Translations under genes and position numbers: made by a program
Shown here: in pieces, positions 12,058 through 22,606 of the stretch
How positions within the stretch are numbered: position 1 is the first letter of the stretch
How the letters are laid out: each line of letters starts with the position of its first letter
Notes under the pieces: generated by a model
Seen by the model: the letters and a program-made list of their open reading frames with translations, nothing else
What the model was told of the DNA's origin: nothing
Database searches by the model: none
From: Orobanche coerulescens
Lineage: Eukaryota; Streptophyta; Magnoliopsida; Lamiales; Orobanchaceae
DNA length: 64,000 nucleotides
Assembly: GCA_033398695.1 (NCBI GenBank)
Contig: CM065815.1
Span: forward strand, 10,472,501-10,536,500
Direction: 5' to 3'

Positions 12058-12635
12058 CGAGTTACGGCCGTAAGGAGTGTCGGATACGGCCGTAATAGAC
12101 GTTCGTTGATTTCAGGCCATTTCGGACGAGCGGGACTTACGGCCGTAAGGATTTCGGCATACGGCCGTAAGTTGGGCAGTACGGCCGTAAGGCTTGGCCG
12201 GATACGGCCGTACGTGTCGAGCAGGGTGCCCAGGCGTTTTTGGCCGAAGGCGAGTTACGGCCGTAAGGGTTTCGGCATACGGCCGTAAGGCAAGGGAGAT
12301 ACGGCCGTAAGGTTGGCCGGATACGGCAGTACGCTGCAGGCAGGGTGCCTGGTCATTTTCGACGAAGGGGGCTTATGCACGTAAGTTTGGACGGATACGG
12401 CCGTATCATTCGAGTTACGCCCGTAAGGTGTGTGGGTACGGCCGTAAGGATGCCGACAGATGTTTTTGACGAAGGCGAGTTACGCCCGTAACTCAGGAGC
12501 GGTTACGGCCGTAAGTCTGTCGGCAGGATTTTGGACGAAGCCGAGTTACGGCCATACGAGTTGGCCGGTTACGGCCGTAAGTCCGTTGACCTGGGATGTT
12601 ACGGCAGTATGAGGGCCGAGTTACGGCCGTAACTT
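12058..12635 (+). repeat. Element 2 5' LTR: cluster of TTACGGCCGTAA palindromes
   Basis: The perfect palindrome core ACGGCCGT occurs about fourteen times, with further one-to-two-base variants (TTACGCCCGTAA, TACGGCAGTA). Units are separated by irregular 10-50 bp spacers, some themselves repeated (TTGGCCGGATACGG). The cluster ends ten bases before the TATA-like box. Confidence 0.9.
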
Positions 12636-12644
12636 CCGGCAGTT

Positions 12645-12652
12645 TATATAGG
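12645..12652 (+). promoter_or_regulatory. Element 2 5' LTR: TATA box
   Basis: TATATAGG, followed ~20 bp on by a pyrimidine-rich stretch (CTTTTTCCTCATTTTTCCC) suited to a plant transcription start. The 3' LTR carries it at 19722-19729. Confidence 0.65.
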
Positions 12653-14355
12653 GCTGGCCGGGTCTTTTTCCTCATTTTTCCCATTTCTTTCATCTTGTCC
12701 GAGAGAGAGAGCTTGAGGGAGATATTTTGTCATCATCAATCACTTGTGTATTCGGATTTCATCATCTTGATTCGTTGGGAAGCTTGGATAGTCGATTTAA
12801 CACGTTTTCATCGGATCGAAGTGTTTGGATCTTCAAAGGTAATATTCTTCAACACCTTGGATTTCGATTTTGTGTTGAGATATGATGTTTTGGACGTTAT
12901 AATCATGTTATATGAAGGGATATGTATATGATTATGAGTTTGTATAAGGATTCATTGGATTATTGAGGGATTATTCAAGAACACTTTGAATATCGAGTTG
13001 AATTTGGGGGTTTTCGATTAATCGTCGTTATAATCACGTATTTGGATATTCATAACGGATTATTGATCGTATTGAAGATGTTTTGTTGGTTTGAAACACT
13101 TCCTGGGGTTTTGGTGTTGGTATTATTGAATTTTGGTTGTAATCAATCGAAGTTGGCCACTAAGTGTTCGATATAATGCCCCAATGAACTTGGTTTAATC
13201 GTATCGACGTTTTAAGTTCGTTATATTCGTGTTTGATTCGTATATTGAACGGGTTGTTGGATATTGTATTTATTCAAGGTTGTTCGAGCGACCGATATCT
13301 CAATTAGGATGTTGTCCGTGGAAGGATAATTGTCATCGGTGTTGTGTAAGTTGATTCTTACTCAGTTAAAAGGATATTCATTTCCTTTTGTTGTTGTTCA
13401 TTCATAATCGTAACTCATTCATCATTGTGTTAACCGTATCAAAACTTGTCATTGTCAATTAATCACTTCAGTCACAGGGAACGACTGTTCCAATCATTTC
13501 ATTGAGCTATCATTCATTTCAATATCATTTCATTTCGGTGAGTCATTATTCGTTTCCGATGTCACTTTTGTTATATCGTGGCATTCCGGGTCATACTGGC
13601 GTGCCGGTTGGTATGTGTAGGATTTTCATGTCGGGCACATTTATGTCGTGTGTTGGTTGTTGGCCTCACATTGGACTGTGCACACGAGTCGATTGCTTCG
13701 TGAGACTGATTAGGTACAAGACCACGCGTGTATTCGATCGATACTCGTTGGTGGCTTGTGCACGGACACATTTCCATCACGGGCGTAGTGTGGCGCCACC
13801 CTTTGAGCCGTACTGTTAGTTGATTCATACAGCATGTTTGATTGCGTATGTTTTCAACAAGATTGGGTTATAATCTGACCGTTTCATTTTGATCGAACTT
13901 GTGGTTTATACTACATATATATATGATTGTGTTTATTCAACTCTTGAGGATTGTTGTTCTGTATAACTGACCCCGGCTGGGGATTTTGTTTTTCAGGTTA
14001 TGGCAAGGCAAAAGCACGGGAATAGCATGTTAACGTCGAGGAGTCCCAGTGATACTAGTAGGGGGCCCCGATCTTTCAGTTATTCATGTTGTTGTCCTTT
14101 AATTTCCGCTGCAGACTTTCATTTGGATACTCTGTTTCATTCAGTGTTGTGTATTTTATCTTCATATAAAATATACTAGTATTCGGTATTGTCCTGGTGT
14201 GTTGTACTTAAACTCCTCATCGGAGTATTTGAGTAATATAATGTGGTTCGGTACTACAATTATATTATTTAATTCATCATTTTCATTCGCCTAGTGGGTC
14301 CCAGTCAGGGATTCACGGCACTGTAATATCCGCCTAGTTTGGGGTGTTACAGAGT

Positions 14356-14367
14356 TGGTATCGGAGC
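14356..14367 (+). promoter_or_regulatory. Element 2: primer-binding site (tRNA-iMet type)
   Basis: TGGTATCGGAGC, four bases after the LTR end. Confidence 0.9.
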
Positions 14368-14892
14368 GTGGTTTTGAATACTACCTTCCGAGTCATGTCT
14401 CATTTGAAATCATCGTCATCAGACTAGTATCATTGGACTTTCGCGTCACGTGTGACCTGTGCAAATGCCGAGCCAATCAGACCGAAAGAACTGTAAGATT
14501 TTTAACGCCATGGTATAATTTCTGGCAATAGTCATTCATTCATCATTCATCAATTAACAATCCTCAAACATCATCATTCATTGTGATTAGGACGGTCATG
14601 TTAACTCATTAATCACTTAATTCATTTCATTACTCACTTAATGATCAGGACGATCATGTTAACTCATTAATTACTCAATTCATTTCATTACTCAGCTGTC
14701 GATCGGGATGGTCATATTATTAATCATGTTAAGCTGTTCAAGTTAATCATTTCAAGAATTTCATCAGATAATCATGTCACTTCAGTAAATCATTCATATA
14801 ATCACTAAGTTAGAGCATGTATACTCATTTTCATCATCTCATAACATAATCATTCGGGAAATATAATCATTATACGACCTTCCTACTTCAGT

Positions 14893-15663
14893 ATGGGGAG
14901 AGCTGTCAGGGGATGCACGGGGAGAGGCCGCGGTGCGGGCCGAAATCTGGGATATAATAACTCGCTGTCGGGAAATCGTACCCAGGACTCGGCTCGATCA
15001 GAAGATGTTCGAGTTGATCCACTCACTTTTATGCAGGCCATGATGACCCATGTGCAATTGCTCAATCATCATTGCGCCACTCTAGCCGGATTAATTGAGA
15101 GAACTCTCCCGTATGAGCCTGCTGCTAAGGAAATTGCTGAACAACAACCTTCATCTGTCAGCAAGAAATCAACGAAGCGTAATCAATCCGAAGGCGGTCA
15201 GTCAACCTTCAAGAAGCCTCCTGTGAGTCCTATCATTTATGAGCGACCTCCTACGGTGCATAATCGTGCGGGATCTCAATCCCGAGCGGCCAGTTCGGCC
15301 ATCATCTGTTTTAATTGTGGAGAACCGGGTCATGTCAGCACCAAGTGCCTGAGGCAGTCTATCACGTGCCATAATTGTGGGAATTTTGGGCATAAGGCCC
15401 GTTTTTGCCGAAAGGACTCCAAGTCGGCTCCGGCGGCATCTCAGGCCCCGAAGCAAGCAGCGATTCAGAATCAGACTGCTCTGTCAACATCGTTTAGGAC
15501 AGTGGAAGCAAATAAAGTTGGAACTCATATTTATCAGACGGGAGCGTCCAGTTCGGGGGCCGGCAAGTCCCGGATTCATGTGATGAAGAGGATCGACGAT
15601 CCGGTGGCCCGAATGATCTCAGGTATACTCGTAATTTTATTTCAACCTGTGTGTACCTTTTGA
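14893..15663 (+). CDS. gag: Element 2: shortened gag with two CCHC zinc knuckles
   Basis: An open frame of 256 codons from ATG 14893. The N-terminus is Gly/Arg-rich (TGRGRGAGR). A short segment about tumour-like packing is absent: most of the capsid (retrotrans_gag) domain seen in full-length relatives is missing between residues ~60 and ~110. Two zinc knuckles follow at residues ~138-151 (CFNCGEPGHVSTKC) and ~158-171 (CHNCGNFGHKARFC), then a Ser/Ala/Gln-rich linker. The frame stops at 15661 just where protease should begin, so the original gag-pol junction is lost or shifted. RNA binding could persist, particle assembly probably not. Frame openness over 770 bp suggests a fairly young copy. 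Confidence 0.75.
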   Translation: MGRAVRGCTGRGRGAGRNLGYNNSLSGNRTQDSARSEDVRVDPLTFMQAMMTHVQLLNHHCATLAGLIERTLPYEPAAKEIAEQQPSSVSKKSTKRNQSEGGQSTFKKPPVSPIIYERPPTVHNRAGSQSRAASSAIICFNCGEPGHVSTKCLRQSITCHNCGNFGHKARFCRKDSKSAPAASQAPKQAAIQNQTALSTSFRTVEANKVGTHIYQTGASSSGAGKSRIHVMKRIDDPVARMISGILVILFQPVCTF

Positions 15664-16015
15664 TGCTGGTACACCGCATTCATTCATTTTCGAATCATGT
15701 TTGAATAGACTTATTTTGGGATAGTCCTATTGCTTGTGGACCTCATACCATCGGTCTACCTGATGATGGAAGAATTTTTGGAAATCATACCGAAGTAAGC
15801 TTAGTGAACGCGATTGGTTGATGGACCTAATCGTGGTGAATTTATCTTAGGATGATGTAATATTGGGTATTAGTTGGATTGATCGTCTTGATACTATCCT
15901 CAGTGTTTGTAAGCGTTTGGTCGCTATCTTTCCGACGTTGGTTGTCGAATGTGCGCTTCAGGGAAGTAATCCCCGTTGTTCCAGAAGAATTATTATTATG
16001 ACGAAAGCAGAGAAA
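15630..16015 (+). pseudogene. Element 2: protease remnant
   Basis: Near 15650 a frame reads FDAGTPHSFI, the retropepsin active-site region with D-A-G where the family has D-[ST]-G or D-A-G. After stops and a shift, 15857-15890 reads DVILGISWIDRL, the second conserved protease motif. The rest continues at 15890-16015 and runs into the 56-bp repeat array. Confidence 0.7.
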
Positions 16016-16020
16016 ATTCC

Positions 16021-16519
16021 GCAATCGAATTATTCAATCATTCATTGTATCATTTTCTTCGATTGGCCTTTCTAAGGCAATCGAGTTATTCAATCATTCA
16101 TTGCATCATTTTCATCGATTGGCCTTTCTAAGGCAATCAAGTTATTCAATCATTCATTGTATCATTTTCATCGATTGGCCTTTCTAAGGCAATCGAGTTA
16201 TTCAATCATTCATTGTATCATTTTCATCGATTGGCCGGTCTAAGGCAATCGAGCTATTCAATCATTCATTGCATCACTTTCATCGATTGGCCTTTCTAAG
16301 GCAATCGAGTTATTCAATCATTCATTGCATCATTTTCATCGATTGGCCTTTCTAAGGCAATCGAGTTATTCAATCATTCATTGTATCATTTTCATCGATT
16401 GGCCTTTCTAAGGCAATCGAGTTATTCAATCATTCATTGTATCATTTTCATCGATTGGCCTTTCTAAGGCAATCGAGTTGTTCAATCATTCGTGGTATCA
16501 TTGTCATCGATTGATGATG
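16021..16519 (+). repeat. Element 2: 56-bp tandem array with a hairpin in each unit
   Basis: Eight full copies start at 16021, 16077, 16133, 16189, 16245, 16301, 16357 and 16413, with a partial ninth from 16469. Copies differ by only a few bases. Each unit contains TCGATTGGCCT, a short loop TTCTA, and AGGCAATCGA, an imperfect hairpin. The array lies between protease and RT coding sequence. Because 56 is not a multiple of three it scrambles the reading frame. Confidence 0.95.
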
Positions 16520-17312
16520 TATTTCCAGACGAGTTATCTGGTTGCCTTCACATAGAGTAGTGGAATTCAGGAGTGAGTTGGAGCCGGTACGTCCCCGTTA
16601 TCGAAGGCACCGTATCGTATGGCCCCGACCAGAACGCAGGAATTGAAGATTCAACTTGAGGAATAGTTAGAGAAAGGTTATCTACGACCGAGTGCGTCCC
16701 CGTGAGGAGCACCAGTGTGATCTGTCAAGGAGAAGGATGGCTCGTCTCGTGTGTGTATTAATTATCAGGAGTTGAACAGGGTGATGATCAAGATTAGTAT
16801 CCTCTACCCCGTATTGATGATCTCTTAGATCAACTTCAGGGAGCTTCAATACTTTCCTAGGTCGACTGAAGATCTGGATATCATCAGCTGCGAATTCAAG
16901 AGTCGGGTATCGCAAGGACGGCGTTTCGTACACGCTATGGTCATTATGAGTTCGTAGTTATGCCGTTCGGGCTAACTAATGCACCTGCGGTATTCATGGA
17001 GTTAATGAATCGGGTTTTCATCGATTTTTTTTGGATCAGTTTGTTGTTGTCTTCATCGATGACATTTTGATTTATTCTCGTGATCGAGAGGAACACGAGG
17101 TACATCTTCATCAGGTTCTCGACGTGTTGAGACGCGAGCAACTTTATGGAAACTTTTCCAATTGTGAGTTCTGGATGTCCGAAGCGACTATTCTCGGACG
17201 TGTAATTTCATCAGACAGAGTTCGTGTCGACCCTCAGAAGATGGAGGCTATCCGAGATTGGCAACCTCCGATAGATGTTAAGGAAATACCGAGGTTTCCT
17301 CGGATTAGCTGA
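16520..17312 (+). pseudogene. pol: Element 2: reverse transcriptase remnant
   Basis: Starts with the pre-RT stretch DVFPDELSG just after the repeat array. It continues in several frames through a [11 protein letters not shown] stretch (16957-16990) and the catalytic [11 protein letters not shown] (17056-17088). The last part, residues LRREQLYGNFSNCEFW onwards, is open to 17312. Several stops interrupt the first half. After 17312 the end of RT and most of RNase H are deleted. Confidence 0.85.
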
Positions 17313-17454
17313 TTAATTATTCGACCCATGACCTGGAGCTAGCAGCCGTGGTTTTCGCGTTGGAAATTTGGCGTCGTTACCTTTATGGCGTCACCTGTCA
17401 GATCTTCACTGATCACAAGAGTTGAAGTATATATTTACTTAAAAGGAGTTAAAT
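17313..17454 (+). pseudogene. Element 2: RNase H fragment after an internal deletion
   Basis: [20 protein letters not shown] and FTDHKS are readable from ~17315 to 17425, the C-terminal part of the Ty3 RNase H. The part holding its first catalytic residues is gone, joined directly to the RT end. Confidence 0.75.
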
Positions 17455-18426
17455 ATGCGACAAAGACGGTGGTTGGAACTAATCAAAAATTATGATATCG
17501 AGATCCTTTACCACCCAGGCAAGGCGAACATTGTCGCCGACGCCTGGAGTCATAAATCCGTTCAGGAGCAGATGCTTGCTCGTTTAACAGTTCAGAAGGA
17601 GCTTCAGCAGGAATTCCTTAGACCCGAGATCGAGGTCTGGCATCAGCGACCGGCGGGTATGCTGAAACCTCTCCCTATTCCAGAGTGGAAGTGGGAAGAC
17701 ATTTCTATGGATTTCATCACGAGTTTGCCGACGAGTCATCGTGGCATGAATACGATCTGGGTGATTGTGGACCGCTTAACTAAATCAGCTCATTTCCTTG
17801 AGATCAAGGATACGTGGGGTTCCAAGAGACTGGCCCAGTTGTTCATCAAAGAGATAGTGAGACTGCACGGTACTCCTAAGAGTATCGTTTCCGATCGTGA
17901 CGGACGATTTGTGTCTCATTGTTGGAAATCAGTTCATCGTGCTATGGGAATTCAGCTCAATCTCAGTACCGCCTTTCATCCTCAGTCCGACGGACAATCA
18001 GAGAGGACTATACAGACATTAGAGGACATATTGAGGGCATGCGTCCTCGATTGGAAGGACGATTGGGAAGCCCAACTACCATTGATCGAGTTAACGTATA
18101 ATAATAGTTGGCATGCTTCCATTAAGATGGCACCTTACGAGGCCTTGTACGGTCGTCGTTGTCGATCTCCTTTGTGTTGGGATGACTTGTCAGAATCAAT
18201 CGGCACCGAGCCTGATATGCTTATAGCCGCCCAGGAGAAGGTAGCTTTGATCAAGAGTCGTATGTTGACAGCTCAGAGTCGACAGAAATCATATGCAGAT
18301 AATCGTCGTCGACCACTAGAGTTCGAGACGGGTGACCACGTTTTTGGTCAAGGTATCCCCGAGTCGAGGTATCTTCCGTTTCGGAAAACGGGGGAAGTTG
18401 AGTTCGAGATTCATTGGACCGTTTGA
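17455..18426 (+). CDS. pol: Element 2: integrase missing its zinc-binding N-terminus
   Basis: Open frame of 323 codons. It opens with the end of RNase H (YHPGKANIVADAWS), then jumps at residue ~62 from EIEVW to HQRPAGML; the HHCC zinc-binding domain that should lie between is deleted. The catalytic core is present: Asp in DISMDFI (~83), Asp in SDRDGRF (~145) and Glu in QSERTIQ (~183). It ends in the wrong frame near a shift at ~18340, where the overlapping downstream frame takes over. Integrase inserts element cDNA into the genome; without the zinc domain activity is doubtful. Confidence 0.85.
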   Translation: MRQRRWLELIKNYDIEILYHPGKANIVADAWSHKSVQEQMLARLTVQKELQQEFLRPEIEVWHQRPAGMLKPLPIPEWKWEDISMDFITSLPTSHRGMNTIWVIVDRLTKSAHFLEIKDTWGSKRLAQLFIKEIVRLHGTPKSIVSDRDGRFVSHCWKSVHRAMGIQLNLSTAFHPQSDGQSERTIQTLEDILRACVLDWKDDWEAQLPLIELTYNNSWHASIKMAPYEALYGRRCRSPLCWDDLSESIGTEPDMLIAAQEKVALIKSRMLTAQSRQKSYADNRRRPLEFETGDHVFGQGIPESRYLPFRKTGEVEFEIHWTV

Positions 18427-18751
18427 GATTTTGAATCGAGTAGGCGAGTTAGCTTATCGATTGGCTTTACCTCCGGTGTTGAGCCGAATTCATAATATGT
18501 TTCATGTCTCTCAGTTACGGAAGTATGTTGCCGACCCGAGTCACATACTTCAGTTCGACGAAATCGAGATCGCGGATGATCATTCGTATGAGGAGCGTCC
18601 TATACGAGTGTTGGAGCGGCGAATCAAACAGTTGAGGAACAAGACGATTCCTTTGATCAAGATTCAGTGGTCTAGACACGGAGTCGCAGAGGCTACTTGG
18701 GAAACCGAGGAGAGTATGCGGGAGAGTCATCCCGAGTTGTTTGACCCTTAG
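18332..18751 (+). CDS. Element 2: integrase C-terminus with chromodomain
   Basis: Open frame continuing the integrase C-terminal domain (KLSSRFIGPFEILNRVG, IHNMFHVSQLRKY) into a chromodomain-like end: ERRIKQLRNKTIPLIKIQW, then EATWETEESM. Chromodomains in this lineage can guide insertion to particular chromatin. Stop TAG at 18749-18751 directly precedes or overlaps the hairpin before the purine tract. Upstream in-frame Met at 18332 is only a track start; the true product is a pol polyprotein, broken here by a one-step frameshift. Confidence 0.85.
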   Translation: MTTFLVKVSPSRGIFRFGKRGKLSSRFIGPFEILNRVGELAYRLALPPVLSRIHNMFHVSQLRKYVADPSHILQFDEIEIADDHSYEERPIRVLERRIKQLRNKTIPLIKIQWSRHGVAEATWETEESMRESHPELFDP

Positions 18752-18786
18752 TTTCAGGGACGAAACTCTTTTTAAGGGGGGGAGTA
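18750..18786 (+). promoter_or_regulatory. Element 2: hairpin plus polypurine tract before the 3' LTR
   Basis: AGTTTC and GAAACT pair around AGGGAC at 18750-18767, overlapping the pol stop codon. AAGGGGGGGAG follows just before the LTR start at 18787, a good polypurine tract. Confidence 0.8.
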
Positions 18787-21428
18787 TGTAATACCCGATT
18801 GTAATTCATTCATTTTCATTCAGTAATTATCAGTCTGTAATTGTCACTCAGTAATTTTCACTCATTAATAATCACTCATCATTCATGAATCATTCATTTG
18901 CGTTCACTGTTGGCATGTTGTAATCATATATCAGTTACCGATCGTCATTGCATCTCCGTTTATAGATCGAGACGGGAGTATTATCATTTTCATTGTGATT
19001 GATAGCCTTGTACTGGGAGTATCATCTTTGGCTCGTGTTAGACTTGTTTACTTCCACATTCATGTGATATGTCGGATCATTCATCGAGCGTAGCGAGAAA
19101 TCGGAGTTGTCGGAATTTCATCTTGTCCAGCAACGAGTTACGGCCGTAAGGAGTGTCGGATACGGCCGTAATAGACGTTCGTTGTTTTCAGGCCATTTCG
19201 GACTAGCGGGACTTACGACCGTAAGGATTTCGGCATACGGCCGTAAGTTGGGCAGTACGTCCGTAAGGCTTGGCCGGATACGGCCGTACGTGTCGAGCAG
19301 GGTGCCCAGGCGTTTTTGGCCGAAGGCGAGTTACGGCCGTAAGGGTTTCGGCATACGGCCGTAAGGCGAGGGAGATACGGCTGTATGGCTTGGCCGGATA
19401 CGGCCGTACGCTGCAGGCAGGGTGCCTGGTCATTTTCGACGAAGGGGGCTTACGCCCGTAAGTTTGGCCGGATACGGCCGTATCATCCGAGTTACGCCCG
19501 TAAGGTGTGTGGTTACGGCCGTAAGGATGCCGGCAGATGTTTTTGACGAAGGCGAGTTACGCCCGTAACTTAGGAGCGGTTACGGCCGTAAGTCTGTCGG
19601 CAGGATTTTAGACGAAGCCGAGTTACGGCCGTACGAGTTGTCCGGTTACGGCCGTAAGGCCGTTGACCTGGGATGTTACGGCCGTATGAGGGCCAAGTTA
19701 CGGTCGTAACTTCCGGCAGTTTATATAGGGCTGGCCGGGTCTTTTTCCTCATTTTTCCCATTTCTTTCATCTTGTCCGAGAGAGAGAGCTTGAGGGAGAT
19801 ATTTTGTCATCATCAATCACTTGTGTATTCGGATTTCATCACCTTGATTTGTTGGGAAGCTTGGATAGTCGATTTAACACGTTTTCATCGGATCGAAGTG
19901 TTTGGATCTTCAAAGGTAATATTCTTCAACACCTTGGATTTCGATTTTGTGTTGAGATATGATGTTTTGGACGTTATAATCATGTTATATGAAGGGATAT
20001 GTATATGATTATGAGTTTGTAAAAGGATTCATTGGATTATTGAGGGATTATTCAAGAACACTTTGAATATCGAGTTGAATTTGGGGGTTTTCGATTAATC
20101 GTCGTTATAATCACGTATTTGGATATTCATAACGGATTATTGATCGTATTGAAGATGTTTTGTTGGTTTGAAACACTTCTTGGGGTTTTGGTGTTGGTAT
20201 TATTGAAGTTTGATTGCAATCAATCGAAGTTGGCCACTAAGTGTTCGATATAATGCCCCAATGAACTTGGTTTAATCGTATCGACGTTTTAAGTTCGTTA
20301 TATTCGTGTTTGATTCGTATATTGAACTGGTTGTTGGATATTGTATTTATTCAAGGTTGTTCGAGCGACCGATATCTCAATTAGGACGTTGTCCGTGGAA
20401 GGATAATTGTCACCGGTGTTGTGTAAGTTGATTCTTACTCAGTTAAAAGGATATTCATTTCCTTTTGTTGTTGTTCATTCATAATCGTAACTCATTCATC
20501 ATTGTGTTAACCATATCAAAACTTGTCATTGTCAATTAATCACTTCAGTCACAAGGAACGACGGTTCCAATCATTTCATTGAGCTATCATTCATTTCACT
20601 ATCATTTCATCTCGGTGAGTCATTATTCGTTTCCGATGTAACTTTTGTTATATCGTGGCATTCCGGGTCATACTGGCGTGCCGGTTGGTATGTGTAGGAT
20701 TTTCATGTCGGGCATATTTATGTCGTGTGTTGGTTGTTGGCCTCACATTGGACTGTGCACACGAGTCGATTGCTTCGTGAGACTGATTAGGTACAAGACC
20801 ACGCGTGTATTCGATCGATACTCGTTGGTGGCTTGTGCACGGACACATTTCCATCCCGGGCGTAGTGTGGCGTCACCCTTTGAGCCGTACTGTTAGTTGA
20901 TTCATACAGCATGTTTGATTGCGTATGTTTTCAACAAGATTGGGTTATAATCTGACCGTTTCATTTTGATCGAACTTGTGGTTTATACTACATATATATA
21001 TGATTGTGTTTATTCAACTCTTGAGGATTGTTGTTCTATGTAACTGACCCCGGCTGGGGATTTTGTTTTTCAGGTTATGGCAAGGCAAAAGCACGGGAAT
21101 AGCATGTTAACGTCAAGGAGTCCCAGTGATACTAGTAGGGGGCCCCGATCTTTCAGTTATTCATGTTGTTGTCCTTTAATTTCCACTGCAGACTTTCATT
21201 TGGATACTCCGTTTCATTCAGTGTTGTGTATTTTATCTTCATATAAAATATACTAGTATTCGGTATTGTCCTGGTGTGTTGTACTTAAACTCCTCATCGG
21301 AGTATTTGAGTAATATAATGTGGTTCGGTACTACAATTATATTATTTAATTCATCATTTTCATTCGCCTGGTGGGTCCCAGTTAGGGATTCACGGCACTG
21401 TAATATCCGCCTAGTTTGGGGTGTTACA
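18787..21428 (+). repeat. Element 2: 3' LTR
   Basis: Matches the 5' LTR along its full length. By eye about 5 differences in the first 350 bp but about 23 in the ~590-bp palindrome cluster. Ends GTGTTACA and is followed by GCATT. Confidence 0.95.
19135..19712 (+). repeat. Element 2 3' LTR: cluster of TTACGGCCGTAA palindromes
   Basis: Counterpart of 12058-12635. Many differences from the sister LTR lie inside the 12-bp motifs themselves, for example ACGGCAGT versus ACGGCCGT and TACGGCC versus TACGTCC. Confidence 0.9.
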
Positions 21429-21431
21429 GCA

Positions 21432-21507
21432 TTAGCGCACGCTAAGCTTACTGCCTAGCGCTCGCTAACGGGAGCAACTTAGTGCACGCTACGTTAAGTG
21501 ATTAACG
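21432..21507 (+). repeat. Element 0 LTR: second small palindrome cluster
   Basis: Four motif copies: TTAGCGCACGCTAA, TAGCGCTCGCTAA, TTAGTGCACGCTA and TTAACGTGCGCTAA. It begins in the target duplication of element 2. Confidence 0.8.
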
Positions 21508-22284
21508 TGCGCTAAGAAGGCAGAAAGTGCATTATTTTCGTGTTGTGGTTCTAAATTCGTGATCGTTTAAGTTGGTTTGATCAGACTTGTGGTTAACCGA
21601 GATATTGTTGAGCCGTTGGGTTTGTGAATTGGTTTTATCGATTTTTGATTGTTGTTGAACTTGTTGTTTATCGATTATTGTAATAGGTTGAGATTATTGA
21701 TCGGTGTTTATAACCGTATGTTGCGGTCGTGTTCGAGTATGTTCGTGAATGGCATTGGTCAGGGACGAGGAGCTAGTAGACGAAGACAATGAGATTAGTG
21801 ACAGCTTCATCATCGTTGTATCGGTACCGAGGTAAGTTATTACTTGCTCAGTTATAGTATTTAATGAATGATTTTTGTTTCATTCGTGTATAATTCGTAT
21901 AGCAATGTTTATAATCGTAATCACAGGAGATTTGGGATTATAAATCGTATTCGAGTTTTGGGAATCTAAATCATAATGTATATGATTTACTTTTGTTATT
22001 AGTATACTTGTATATCGAGGATATATTGTGATAAAGACGAAGATATGAATTATCTGCAATCCGTGATACTTTGGACCTTCGAGTATTGAGGATAATGGTT
22101 CATGATGGTTTAGACATTGAGATTGTTCTCGAAGGACTCGGGGCAAGTACTCTAATCATTTTTATCATTTGTGTCGATCTTGTCGTGATACATTCGTGTA
22201 TCGTTGTTGTCATGCATTTGTGCATTGTTGTTGTCGTGTATTGTGTACTGTTGTTTTGTGCAGTTGTGCATTGTTGTCATATGT

Positions 22285-22432
22285 CCACCATGTGTTGGTC
22301 CGACGGGATCATCATGGGAATCTATAGCTGTGTGCGCTGGATCGCTGGACAGGTAATGCCACCATGCGTTGGTCCGACGGGATCATCATGGGAATCTATA
22401 GCTGTGTGCGCTGGATCGTTGGATTACCATGT
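22285..22432 (+). repeat. Element 0 LTR: duplicated 74-bp box
   Basis: Two almost identical units start CCACCATG at 22285 and 22359, each with GTTGGTCCGACGGGATCATC and a TCTATAGCTGTGTGCGC stretch. Same core and similar period as the box in element 1. Confidence 0.9.
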
Positions 22433-22606
22433 GTTTTTGTTGTTGTACATATGTATATTATGGGCTTGCCATAAGTATACATTGTCGTTATTGTTGTGAT
22501 CATATTGACGTTGTCATATGAGTATGCATTTGTAGGTCTTGTGTTAGGACCATGTCCGTATGTTGTGTTGATCTGATCTCGGATTAGACTGACGTGATTG
22601 TCATGG

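Larger units (their letters stand above)
11711..14351 (+). repeat. Element 2: 5' LTR
   Basis: Opens with an ATTCATT-rich stretch, then the palindrome cluster 12058-12635, TATATAGG at 12645-12652, a pyrimidine-rich leader and a GAGAGAGAG run. A CCCC/GGGG hairpin at 13971-13982 is followed by a T-rich CAG. Ends GTGTTACA at 14351. Confidence 0.95.
11711..21428 (+). mobile_element. Element 2: Tekay/Del-like Ty3/gypsy retrotransposon with chromodomain and internal deletions
   Basis: LTRs at 11711-14351 and 18787-21428 (about 2641 bp each) begin TGTAATACCC and end TGTTACA. The target duplication GCATT is perfect at 11706-11710 and 21429-21433. A primer-binding site, gag, a pol remnant with large deletions, an intact-looking chromodomain and a purine tract lie between. 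The internal region is only ~4.4 kb because parts of gag, RT/RNase H and the integrase N-terminus are missing. It is inserted, same orientation, in the LTR of element 0 and abuts a TTAGCGCACGCTAA motif of that LTR. Confidence 0.95.

Noticed and set aside
12058..12635. Regularly recurring palindromes resembling a CRISPR array
   Set aside because: Repeats are 12 bp and spacers irregular and partly repeated; the setting is a plant LTR, duplicated in both LTRs of element 2.
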